Of a DNA stretch of 64,000 nt, positions 1-7,513 are shown piece by piece. Source of the stretch: JAWXUK01 sp044432725 (GTDB lineage Bacteria > Bacillota > Clostridia > Oscillospirales > Oscillospiraceae). Position numbers and translations under genes: made by a program. The notes below the pieces were generated by a model. That model saw nothing but the letters and a program-made list of their open reading frames with translations, was not told the DNA's origin and ran no database searches. Positions within the stretch are counted from its first letter, which is position 1; each line of letters begins with the position of its first letter. Location: assembly GCA_044432725.1 (NCBI GenBank), contig JAWXUL010000007.1, positions 62,001-126,000 of the forward strand, in the 5' to 3' direction.

Positions 1-436
1 TGGCAAGCTTTCCCTCGATGGTAAAGCGATGGGTAAAAGGGGTCAGAGTGCTGAGGTAGGGGACTGTTTGTGCCAACAAATCTTTATTGATACTGGGATA
101 AGCATAGGCTGTCACATAAAGTGGGCTGTCACCTTGGTCTTTATACTGAATCACTAGCTGTTGCCCTGGGTGAATTCCTTCCCAACCATTGAGTTGGGGA
201 TTGTTTTGGAGCAAGGTTTTGGTGTTGACATGATAGTTTTTGCCGATTTGGTCTAAGGTTTCTCCCACTTGAACTGTGTGGGTGATTTCTGGATACAAAA
301 TGACCAAGGTCTGCCCCACCACTAATTGAGAGGGGTCTTCTAACTGATTATCTTTTAAAATTTGTGACATAGAAACACCATACGCTTGGGCGATGGCATA
401 GACATTATCCCCTGATTGCACCACATGAATTTTCAT
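1..436 (-). CDS. Double-LysM wall-binding protein, probably a GH18 spore/cell-wall glycosidase; C-terminus cut off by the window edge
   Basis: Reads in from the minus strand and runs off the window, leaving about 145 codons. Residues 2-46 and about 51-97 are two LysM peptidoglycan-binding repeats (QSGDNVYAIAQAYGV, QVGETLDQIGKNYHV). They are followed by a stretch with VTAYAYP and VPYLSTLTPF, resembling the start of the glycosidase domain of YaaH/SleL-type cortex-lytic N-acetylglucosaminidases. No signal peptide is seen, as in SleL. The ATG at 436 has an AAGGAG that overlaps the stop of the amidase gene upstream, so the two are probably co-translated. The catalytic residues lie outside the window, so the glycosidase assignment is inference; the LysM repeats are clear. 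Confidence 0.75.
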   Translation of the reverse strand, partial: MKIHVVQSGDNVYAIAQAYGVSMSQILKDNQLEDPSQLVVGQTLVILYPEITHTVQVGETLDQIGKNYHVNTKTLLQNNPQLNGWEGIHPGQQLVIQYKDQGDSPLYVTAYAYPSINKDLLAQTVPYLSTLTPFTHRFTIEGKLA

Positions 437-448
437 AAAAACACTCCT

Positions 449-1192
449 TTAATCAACGATTGTCACATAATCTTTACTGATATAGCCTGTTGTGCCTTGG
501 ACTTCTACCAAGAACCAGTCTTGCCACTGATTGATAATGGTCACAGCAGCGCCATCTGCCAAAAGAGCAATGACCTCTCCACGGGTACTGGGTTTGTCTC
601 TTAGATTCAAGGCACCCCATGTCACATCTACCACCCCGTTTTTGGGAGGAATGGGAGCCAGAAAGGGGATGCCAAAATACTCTGTGATGCTCAGCACCAA
701 ATTACGGGCAGCTGCATCCAGATTGTTTTTGATCCAAACTGCATCTTCGATATTATCATGAAAGGCAAGCTCCACAAAGACAGAGGGCGCCTTGGTTTTG
801 CGCACTTCCCCAATCAAGGTGGTGGGTTCTGCTCGCACCAAGCTAGGGTCAGGGTAGATGGTTCGCAAATTATTGGCTGTGATTTCTGCCCATGCTTTGC
901 CTTTTTCACTGGTAGGATAGTAAAACACCAAGGAGCCCCTTGCTGTCCCACTGAGGGGAGGGGCAGCTGCATTGGAATGAAGTCCAAAATGCAGGTCATA
1001 ATTACCCTCATTTGACTGGGCAATGGAAGAAGCGGCTGTCATATCAGGACTGTTTCGGGTAAAACTGATTCCCGAAGCTGTGAGATAAGGTTCCATTCGG
1101 TCAGCAATGAGATTCATGTATTCTTCTTCACTGCCTCCGTTGATATAGTAATTCCACTCTTGGGTAGAGGGGGATAAATAGATGTTTGGCAT
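449..1192 (-). CDS. N-acetylmuramoyl-L-alanine amidase with C-terminal SH3 domain
   Basis: A 247-residue protein. Residues 1 to about 175 are an Amidase_3-type zinc amidase that cleaves the glycan-peptide bond of peptidoglycan; LHFGLHSNAA and SVFVELAFHDN carry the expected His and Glu zinc ligands. The usual first HGG motif is replaced by SPSTQEWN, a variant I recall from other clostridial amidases. Residues about 185-245 are a bacterial SH3 domain (LNLRDKPSTRGEV...GTTGYISKDYV) for wall binding. The frame is open up to 1267, but the ATG at 1192 has a perfect AAGGAGG and the protein then begins at the domain edge. The SD lies in the arm of the glmS terminator. No signal peptide, so release may need lysis, sporulation or an unusual export route. 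Confidence 0.85.
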   Translation of the reverse strand: MPNIYLSPSTQEWNYYINGGSEEEYMNLIADRMEPYLTASGISFTRNSPDMTAASSIAQSNEGNYDLHFGLHSNAAAPPLSGTARGSLVFYYPTSEKGKAWAEITANNLRTIYPDPSLVRAEPTTLIGEVRKTKAPSVFVELAFHDNIEDAVWIKNNLDAAARNLVLSITEYFGIPFLAPIPPKNGVVDVTWGALNLRDKPSTRGEVIALLADGAAVTIINQWQDWFLVEVQGTTGYISKDYVTIVD

Positions 1193-1194
1193 AA

Positions 1195-1234
1195 TAAAAA
1201 ACCTCCTTTTCTCTATTCTATGAGAAAAGGAGGT
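1195..1234 (-). terminator. Intrinsic terminator after glmS that contains the Shine-Dalgarno of the amidase gene
   Basis: Perfect 13-bp inverted repeat ACCTCCTTTTCTC / GAGAAAAGGAGGT (1201-1213 and 1222-1234) with an 8-nt loop. In minus-strand RNA it is followed directly by a U-run and then the amidase ATG at 1192. The AAAAGGAGG of the second arm is the amidase ribosome-binding site, so folding would both stop glmS transcripts and hide that site. Confidence 0.8.
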
Positions 1235-1259
1235 AAGTGGTGAAAGAATCAAGGCTCTT

Positions 1260-3089
1260 TTATTCAACTGTAACAGATTTTGCTAGATTTCGTGGCTTAT
1301 CCACATCACATCCCCGCTCCACAGCTACATAATAAGCAAACAGCTGCATGGGGATAATGTTCAAGGAAGGAGTCAATGCTGGCATCGTTTGGGGCAAATA
1401 AACCACGTGGTCAGCCACTGCCTCCATGCCTTGATTTCCTTCTAAGGTAATGGCAATGACCTTGGCACCTCTAGCCTTGACCTCTTTGACATTGCTGATT
1501 AGCTTCTCGTACAATGTCTCTTGGGTGGCGATGGCAATGACCAAAGTCCCTTCTTCAATCAAAGAGATGGTGCCATGTTTCAGCTCTCCAGCAGCATAGG
1601 CTTCACTGCCGATATAGGAAATCTCTTTCAGTTTTAAAGAAGCTTCCATGGCTGCCCCATAATCTGTGCCACGACCAATGACAAAGACAGAATTGCTGTG
1701 GGCATATTGCTTTGCCAATGCCTTCATGCGACCCTCTTGGGCAAGGGCGTTTTCTGTTTTCTTTGGCAAATAGGCAAGCTCTTGGATATAGTTTTCATAG
1801 AGTTCAGGGGAAATGGTCCCTCGCACCTGTCCAAATTTCAGGGCAAGGAGATAGAGAATGGATAATTGGGTGGTATATCCCTTTGTGGTGGCAACTGCAA
1901 TTTCTGGCCCTGCCCATGTATAAAGGACTTCATCACTTTCTCTGGCGATAGAGCTACCCACCACATTCACAATGGAAATCACTGCGACTCCTTGCTTCTT
2001 TGCTTCTCGCAAGGCAGCTAAGGTGTCAGCTGTTTCTCCTGATTGACTGATGATGATACAGATATCATTTTTCTGTAAAATAGGACTGCGGTAACGAAAC
2101 TCTGAAGCGATATCCACATTCACAGGGATTTTTGCCAAGTCCTCGAAAACATATCGAGCCACCAATCCAGCATGGGCGGCAGAACCACAAGCAACGATGT
2201 GCAAATGTCCACAGGCTCGCAGATCCTCCTGAGTGAGTTCTTGGAATTCTAAATCAATTTCTTTCTCTGCTGTCAGACGAGGGGAAATGGTTTTACGCAA
2301 GCCTTCGGGCTGTTCCACCATTTCTTTCATCATGAAATAGTCATAGCCACCTTTTTCTGCTGCTTGGATGTCCCAAGTGACGTGGAAAACCTCTTTACTC
2401 ACAGGATTTCCAGACAAATCATAGAGATTTACACCAGTTTTTTGTAATACAGCAATTTCATCATCCTCTAAGAGATAATAATTTCTGGTGTATTCCAAAA
2501 GAGCAGGAATGTCAGAGGCGATATAGTTCCCCTTTTCCCCCAGACCCACAAGGAGAGGACTGTCCTTGCGCACAGCAAGGACTTCATTTGGGCTGTCCTT
2601 ACAGATGATGCCAAGGGCATAAGCCCCACGAAGTTCGGGCAAAATCTTCCCCAAAGTCTCTCTGGCATCCCCTGTGTAGCGATGCTCTAAGAGATGTGCC
2701 ACCACTTCAGAGTCTGTCTCTGATTGAAAGACAAAGCCCTCTTTTTGTAAATATTCTTTGATTTCCAGATAGTTTTCAATAATACCATTATGAACCACGG
2801 AAAAACGGTTTCCTTGGCTGTTATGAGGGTGGCTGTTCTCGTAACTGGGGGCGCCATGGGTTGCCCAACGGGTATGCCCAATGCCTTCCTCCACATGGAG
2901 GAGCCCCTCTTCCTTTATTTTTTCTGCTAAGACAGAAAGTCTTCCTTGGGTTTTGATGCTTTTCAACTGGTCCTGACAAAAGAAAGAAATGCCTGCAGAG
3001 TCATAGCCTCGATACTCTAGCTTGGACAGCCCAGAGAGCAAAATATCCACTGCATTTTCTGTTCCTATATAACCAACAATTCCACACAT
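1260..3089 (-). CDS. glmS: Glutamine-fructose-6-phosphate aminotransferase (isomerizing)
   Basis: Makes glucosamine-6-phosphate from fructose-6-phosphate and glutamine, the entry step to UDP-GlcNAc and peptidoglycan. The 609-residue length equals the E. coli enzyme. Start at 3089 puts the catalytic Cys right after Met (MCGIVGYIG), with AAGGAGAT upstream; the in-frame ATG at 3122 would bury the nucleophile. The N-terminal Ntn glutaminase has GIGHTRWATHG and HNGIIENY. Two SIS sugar-isomerase domains follow (GCGSAAHAG-like HIVACGSAAHAG, SQSGETADT, GRGTDYGAAMEASLKLKEI), and the protein ends KSVTVE. Only 82 bp separate it from the gene upstream, too short for a glmS ribozyme. It probably shares transcripts with the metalloprotease and MATE genes. 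Confidence 0.97.
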   Translation of the reverse strand: MCGIVGYIGTENAVDILLSGLSKLEYRGYDSAGISFFCQDQLKSIKTQGRLSVLAEKIKEEGLLHVEEGIGHTRWATHGAPSYENSHPHNSQGNRFSVVHNGIIENYLEIKEYLQKEGFVFQSETDSEVVAHLLEHRYTGDARETLGKILPELRGAYALGIICKDSPNEVLAVRKDSPLLVGLGEKGNYIASDIPALLEYTRNYYLLEDDEIAVLQKTGVNLYDLSGNPVSKEVFHVTWDIQAAEKGGYDYFMMKEMVEQPEGLRKTISPRLTAEKEIDLEFQELTQEDLRACGHLHIVACGSAAHAGLVARYVFEDLAKIPVNVDIASEFRYRSPILQKNDICIIISQSGETADTLAALREAKKQGVAVISIVNVVGSSIARESDEVLYTWAGPEIAVATTKGYTTQLSILYLLALKFGQVRGTISPELYENYIQELAYLPKKTENALAQEGRMKALAKQYAHSNSVFVIGRGTDYGAAMEASLKLKEISYIGSEAYAAGELKHGTISLIEEGTLVIAIATQETLYEKLISNVKEVKARGAKVIAITLEGNQGMEAVADHVVYLPQTMPALTPSLNIIPMQLFAYYVAVERGCDVDKPRNLAKSVTVE

Positions 3090-3171
3090 AAATCTGATCT
3101 CCTTCTTCTGGAAGGTGAACATTATTTCATTTCACCTTGTTTATTGTAAATGTCTCTTTTTCTTATTCTTT

Positions 3172-3909
3172 CTAGGACTCTATATGACTCCATTGTTTAA
3201 GACTTTGTCGTCTCTCTTTCCAATCTGGCATATAAACTGCGACCAAATCATAAAAATCCTTGCTGTGATTTCCATGGATAAAATGGCAAAATTCGTGCAA
3301 GACTACATAGTCAATCAGCTCTAGGGGGACATAGATCAAATTACTATTTAAAGTAATGGCGTTATTTCGTCTGTTACAACTGCCCCATTGGGATTTCATC
3401 TTCCGTACTTTTAAAAACGCTGTGGGAATCCCCAAAGGGGCAAGCTTTTCTTGATAGCTTTTCATCAGATCAAAGAAGATACGGCTAATCTCTTTGCTGT
3501 AAAATTCATTTAAGGCATCTGCCACCATGGATTTTGGGGGGAGAGAGCCATCCATGGGGAAGGGAAGCTGTACCACCAGCAAGTCCCCCTCTTTTTTGAC
3601 AGGAGACAAAAAGCCATTTCGCAGCTCTAGGGTCAAGGACTGTCCCAAGAAGAAAAAGCGATCCCCTGATTGAAAGCTGTGGGGAGGGGGTGCTTCTTCT
3701 GCCCTTGTTTTGATTTTTTCAAGGCCTTGGAAAATAAAGGCTTCATTGTTCTGGACAAAGGCATCTGCTTCTTTGACTGTGACAGATTTTGGGGTAGAAA
3801 CAGTGATTCTTCCGTCTTTTTGTACACGTAGATACATTTTTTTGATGTTTTTTTTACTCAGTTCATAAGAGAGTTTCCCTTGGGAACTGGTGACCACTCG
3901 TACTTGCAT
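3172..3909 (-). CDS. YgjP-like zinc metallopeptidase (DUF45 / M48-like)
   Basis: A 245-residue protein with the zinc-protease signature HEFCH (H205, E206, H209) followed by GNHSKDFY, typical of the YgjP/WLM group. The upstream RKMKSQWGSC motif is also characteristic of this family. The fold is SprT/M48-like; substrates are not established for most members. The ATG at 3909 overlaps the MATE stop as TGATG, implying translational coupling. A TTG at 3912 is also in frame, but the GAGG spacing favours the ATG. No membrane segment or signal peptide, so cytoplasmic. Confidence 0.85.
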   Translation of the reverse strand: MQVRVVTSSQGKLSYELSKKNIKKMYLRVQKDGRITVSTPKSVTVKEADAFVQNNEAFIFQGLEKIKTRAEEAPPPHSFQSGDRFFFLGQSLTLELRNGFLSPVKKEGDLLVVQLPFPMDGSLPPKSMVADALNEFYSKEISRIFFDLMKSYQEKLAPLGIPTAFLKVRKMKSQWGSCNRRNNAITLNSNLIYVPLELIDYVVLHEFCHFIHGNHSKDFYDLVAVYMPDWKERRQSLKQWSHIES

Positions 3910-5297
3910 CAATGTACCTCTTCTGGGGGGAGATATTCGTTGTCGTCACGGATTTGACTTGTTTTTAATTTTTTGATACAACCATAGCTGGCAGGAATCA
4001 AAAAGGCAATGGCTGCAATCCAAGCAATGGGAGCGCCAAAACAGGCAGCGTCATAGCCCCACACAGGAACAAGAAAGAGTGCCACGCAAGTTCTGCTGAT
4101 CATTTCCATGACCCCTGCTAGCATGGCAAAGGTGCTGAAGCCCATGCCCTGAATGGCAAAGCGAGTCACGATTAAAATACATAAAATAATCATAAAGGCA
4201 TTCATGATGTACAAATTTTTCTTGGCATAGTTCATAAACTCTGTTAAATCACCCTCGTCCTCGTTGAGAAAGAGCATGAGAAGATCCTCGCCAAAAAACC
4301 AAAGAATGGCAAAGGCAAAAATGGAATAAATCGCCCCTAATAGACAAGCAGACTTGATCCCTTTGCCCAATCGGTCCAATTTCATGGCACCTACATTTTG
4401 ACCACAAAAAGTGGAAATGGTAGAGCCCAAGGAGTCAAAGGGTGCCCAAAAGAAAATACTCAGCTTTCCCGAGGTACTCAGGGCGCCCACCATGGTGCTA
4501 CTCCCTAAACCATTCACTGCAGTTTGTAAAATAACATTCCCGATGGCTGTGATAGAAAATTGTAATCCCATGGGAATCCCCATGAAACAAAGATTTTTGC
4601 AAATCACTCCATTGATTTTCTTCTCTTCTGCTGTCATTTTTAAAATTGGGAACTTTTTTTTCATGTAAAACAAACAAGCAATCCCAGAGCATGATTGGGA
4701 AATCACTGTGGCAAGTGCTGCCCCTGCCACACCTAAGGGGGTATAGACAATGAAAATATAGTCCAAAATAATATTCATCACCGAAGCAAGGGCAAGAAAA
4801 TAAACAGGGGTTTTGCTGTCCCCTAAGGCACGAATCAAAGAAGCTAATAGGTTATATAAAAAAATGGCGGGTATCCCCAAAAAGATGACAAAAATATATT
4901 GATAGGACCGTTCAAAAATATCCTCTGGAATTTGCATGGCAATTAAAATTTGACGGCAAAGGACACAGACAAGCAAGGTGACTGCAATGGAAAAGCCCCC
5001 AGCAAGCCAATAGGAATTTGCCACATATTTTCGCATCATGCTATGCTGTCCTGCCCCCATTCGCTGTGACACAGGAATGGCAAACCCATTGCCTAGCCCC
5101 ACAATAAAGCCAATCACCATAAAGTTTAAAGAGCCAGTGGTGCCCACAGCTGCCAGAGCAGAGGTATCCAGTAAATTTCCCACAATGGCTGTATCCACCA
5201 AGGAATAAAATTGCTGGAATAATATGCCGATTAAAGTGGGCAAAGCAAACCCCAGAATCAATTTCATGGGGGAACCAGAGGTTAAATCTTTTGTCAT
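3909..5297 (-). CDS. MATE-family multidrug/cation exporter
   Basis: A 462-residue, about 12-helix membrane protein of the NorM/DinF type. Clear MATE features are the opening GSPMKLILGFALPTLIGILF, the repeated inward half and the C-terminal half starting near ICKNLCFMGIPMGLQF. It would use Na+ or H+ influx to expel drugs or metabolites; the substrate cannot be read from sequence. The ATG at 5297 has AAGGA eight bases upstream, while the ATG at 5321 has none. First gene of a probable operon with the metalloprotease and glmS. A TATAAT-like -10 lies at 5339-5344 on the minus strand, with a poor -35. Confidence 0.9.
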   Translation of the reverse strand: MTKDLTSGSPMKLILGFALPTLIGILFQQFYSLVDTAIVGNLLDTSALAAVGTTGSLNFMVIGFIVGLGNGFAIPVSQRMGAGQHSMMRKYVANSYWLAGGFSIAVTLLVCVLCRQILIAMQIPEDIFERSYQYIFVIFLGIPAIFLYNLLASLIRALGDSKTPVYFLALASVMNIILDYIFIVYTPLGVAGAALATVISQSCSGIACLFYMKKKFPILKMTAEEKKINGVICKNLCFMGIPMGLQFSITAIGNVILQTAVNGLGSSTMVGALSTSGKLSIFFWAPFDSLGSTISTFCGQNVGAMKLDRLGKGIKSACLLGAIYSIFAFAILWFFGEDLLMLFLNEDEGDLTEFMNYAKKNLYIMNAFMIILCILIVTRFAIQGMGFSTFAMLAGVMEMISRTCVALFLVPVWGYDAACFGAPIAWIAAIAFLIPASYGCIKKLKTSQIRDDNEYLPPEEVH

Positions 5298-5722
5298 ATT
5301 TTTTGTCCTTTCTGGGAACATATAATGTAGTATCTGTCATTATATCTTGTCTAGCCTTTCTTGAATAGTTCTTTTATCCACAATTTTTTCAGGAAATGCT
5401 CCCTTCTTCTTGTCTATTTTTTCATTCTTGTCTATTATGACAAAAATAATATTGAAACACAGCTTTTTCTTGTAAAGTTCTTGTAAAAAAACGAAAGAAA
5501 AATGGAGGATGATTTTTTCAGGTTATTTCAAAAAAAGTTCTAAATCCACCAAAAATTGAATCGTTTTCTACTATTTAAGGCGTAATGGAGGACAAAAGGT
5601 CTCCCACTTGTGTCCACCATCCTTTTAAATTGTTCCCTTGTGCCAAAAGCAGTGGTTTTTTAGCACTTATCCCATGAGAGTGAAAATTTTTGCATTTTAT
5701 AAAAATTTTTTTCAAAGAACTA
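5298..5722. other. AT-rich divergent intergenic region between MATE and hrcA genes
   Basis: No coding sequence recognised. It holds a possible MATE -10 (minus strand, 5339-5344) and long A/T runs. The segment AAAAAGTTCTAAATCCACCA at 5532-5551 recurs on the opposite strand at 20923-20942 inside a palindromic repeat, so part of this region may be a decayed repeat copy. Confidence 0.5.
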
Positions 5723-5751
5723 TTGACAATATTCTCAGAGAGTGGTAAAGT
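5723..5751 (+). promoter_or_regulatory. Sigma-A promoter of the hrcA-grpE-dnaK operon
   Basis: TTGACA at 5723-5728, 17-bp spacer, TAAAGT at 5746-5751. The CIRCE operator begins five bases further on, so bound HrcA would cover the start point. Confidence 0.75.
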
Positions 5752-5755
5752 ATTG

Positions 5756-5782
5756 TTAGCACTCGATAGCGACGAGTGCTAA
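5756..5782 (+). promoter_or_regulatory. CIRCE operator, binding site for HrcA
   Basis: Exact match to the consensus TTAGCACTC-N9-GAGTGCTAA (5756-5764 and 5774-5782). HrcA bound here represses the class I heat-shock operon; misfolded protein titrates GroE and releases it. Confidence 0.97.
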
Positions 5783-5822
5783 TCCCCAGCAAAATGACTC
5801 TCAACCTGAGGAGGTGCCACCC

Positions 5823-6890
5823 TTGGAACTCAGCCAACGGAAACAAGAGATTCTTCGAATCATCGTAGAATCCTATATTGCCACAGCCGAGCCAGTTGGA
5901 TCAAAGGCACTGGCTGAAAGTGCAAAACTGGATATTTCCTCGGCAACCATTCGCAACGAAATGGCAGACCTGACTGAACTGGGATTGTTAGAACAGCCCC
6001 ACACTTCTGCTGGACGGATTCCCTCCCCCATGGGATATCGCTTTTATGTGAATCAGTTGATGCAAAAGCATGATCTGACGCAACAGGATACCCAGAACAT
6101 CAACCAAGTGCTGAACCTGAAAATGGAAGAGTTAGACAGAATCATTGATAAAGCTGGAAAAGTCTTGTCCAAAATCAGTGATTACCCCGTCTTTTCCATG
6201 ACAAGCCCCCGAACCCAAGCCACTGTCAAACGTTATGATCTGCTTTTGGTGGAAGAAAACGCTTTCATCACCGTGGTGATGACCGACAGTAGCACAGTGA
6301 AAAACAAGCTGATTCGACTCCCTGACCCTGTGTCTGACAGCCAAATCCAGCTTCTGTCCACTGTGCTAAACAGCTCTTTTGTGGGTCTGACCTATGGAGA
6401 GATGGAAAAAACCTTGGGAGAAATGGTCAGCAAATCCCCCCCCAATGCCTATGCACTGATTACCACTGTGGTTACCTTTGCACTGGAAACACTGGGGCAA
6501 GAAGCACACCGTCCCTTGAAAACCACAGGGGTCACCCATCTGTTAGAATTTCCAGAATACAGCGATGTGGATAAGGCAAAACCCCTGATGACTTATCTGA
6601 CAGAAGAAACAGAAGAACTAAATCTACCCATTTCTTTGGAAGCTGGTACCAGTATTTTAATCGGGCCTGAGAACATCAGTGAAGCATTAAAAGATACTTC
6701 GGTGGTGATGGCAAGTTATGATATTGGTGATGGTATGAAGGGTGTGATTGGTGTGGTGGGACCCACTCGAATGGATTATGCCAAGGTGACAGCAAGACTT
6801 AGCTATTTCGCAGACAGTCTCACTCGGATGTTTGGAAAAAATGAAATTTTTGAAGAAACAAAAGAGAAAGATATAGGAGGAACAGAATAA
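5823..6890 (+). CDS. hrcA: Heat-inducible transcription repressor HrcA
   Basis: A 355-residue repressor of class I heat-shock genes. Residues 1 to about 75 form the winged helix that reads CIRCE (ELSQRKQEILRIIVESYI, ISSATIRNEMADLTELGLL, HTSAGRIPSPMGYRFYV). A GAF-like dimerisation region follows. I chose TTG at 5823: GAGGAGG lies 6-8 bases upstream and the protein then begins MELSQRKQ as in relatives. The GTG at 5814 sits inside the Shine-Dalgarno. First gene of the operon, directly behind CIRCE, hence self-regulated. Its TAA abuts the grpE ATG. Confidence 0.95.
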   Translation: MELSQRKQEILRIIVESYIATAEPVGSKALAESAKLDISSATIRNEMADLTELGLLEQPHTSAGRIPSPMGYRFYVNQLMQKHDLTQQDTQNINQVLNLKMEELDRIIDKAGKVLSKISDYPVFSMTSPRTQATVKRYDLLLVEENAFITVVMTDSSTVKNKLIRLPDPVSDSQIQLLSTVLNSSFVGLTYGEMEKTLGEMVSKSPPNAYALITTVVTFALETLGQEAHRPLKTTGVTHLLEFPEYSDVDKAKPLMTYLTEETEELNLPISLEAGTSILIGPENISEALKDTSVVMASYDIGDGMKGVIGVVGPTRMDYAKVTARLSYFADSLTRMFGKNEIFEETKEKDIGGTE

Positions 6891-7427
6891 ATGAAAAAAA
6901 AATCAAGTGAAAAAGCAACCCCTGAAGAAGCAGAAAAAACTGCAGAAGCAGAAAAGGTAGAAACTGCAGAGTTTGAAGAAGTGGAAGTCATCGAGGAGAA
7001 AAAGGAAACAGAAGATGTCAGCGAGGACAAAGCACAACTTCTTCGCATTTTAGCGGAATATGATAATTTCAGAAAACGCACAGCCAAAGAAAAAATTGCT
7101 CAAAAAGATGATGTGCTACGACAAACAGTCCAAGAGTTTCTCCCTGTTTATGACAATCTCTCCCGTGCATTGAGCCAAAAATGCGAGGACGAGGCATTCA
7201 AAAAGGGTGTAGAAATGACCATGACACAACTGCAAATGATTTTCGAAAAGCTAGAGCTAGAGAAAATCTCTTCTGTTGGGGAACTGTTTGACCCCAAATT
7301 ACACGAAGCATTGGCTCGTGAGGACAATGAAAATTGGGGCGAGAACACAATTACAGAAGTCTTTGTAGAAGGCTTTATCCACAAAGAGAAAGTCATTCGT
7401 TTTGCTCAAGTGAAAGTGGCGAACTAA
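6891..7427 (+). CDS. grpE: Nucleotide exchange factor GrpE
   Basis: 178 residues. GrpE drives ADP release from DnaK. The acidic, low-complexity N-terminus (about 1-45, rich in Glu/Ala/Lys) leads into the long dimerising helix (LRILAEYDNFRKRTAKEK) and the C-terminal beta domain (ISSVGELFDPKLHEAL...VIRFAQVKVAN), which has the family signature. ATG follows the hrcA stop with no gap; AGGAGG is at 6875-6880. Confidence 0.96.
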   Translation: MKKKSSEKATPEEAEKTAEAEKVETAEFEEVEVIEEKKETEDVSEDKAQLLRILAEYDNFRKRTAKEKIAQKDDVLRQTVQEFLPVYDNLSRALSQKCEDEAFKKGVEMTMTQLQMIFEKLELEKISSVGELFDPKLHEALAREDNENWGENTITEVFVEGFIHKEKVIRFAQVKVAN

Positions 7428-7513
7428 GGCAACATCTAAAAAATCGGGGCATTTGCCCCTGACTATAACATGAAGGAAACAAATAGGTTTTATTTATTTA
7501 GGAGGAAAATATT

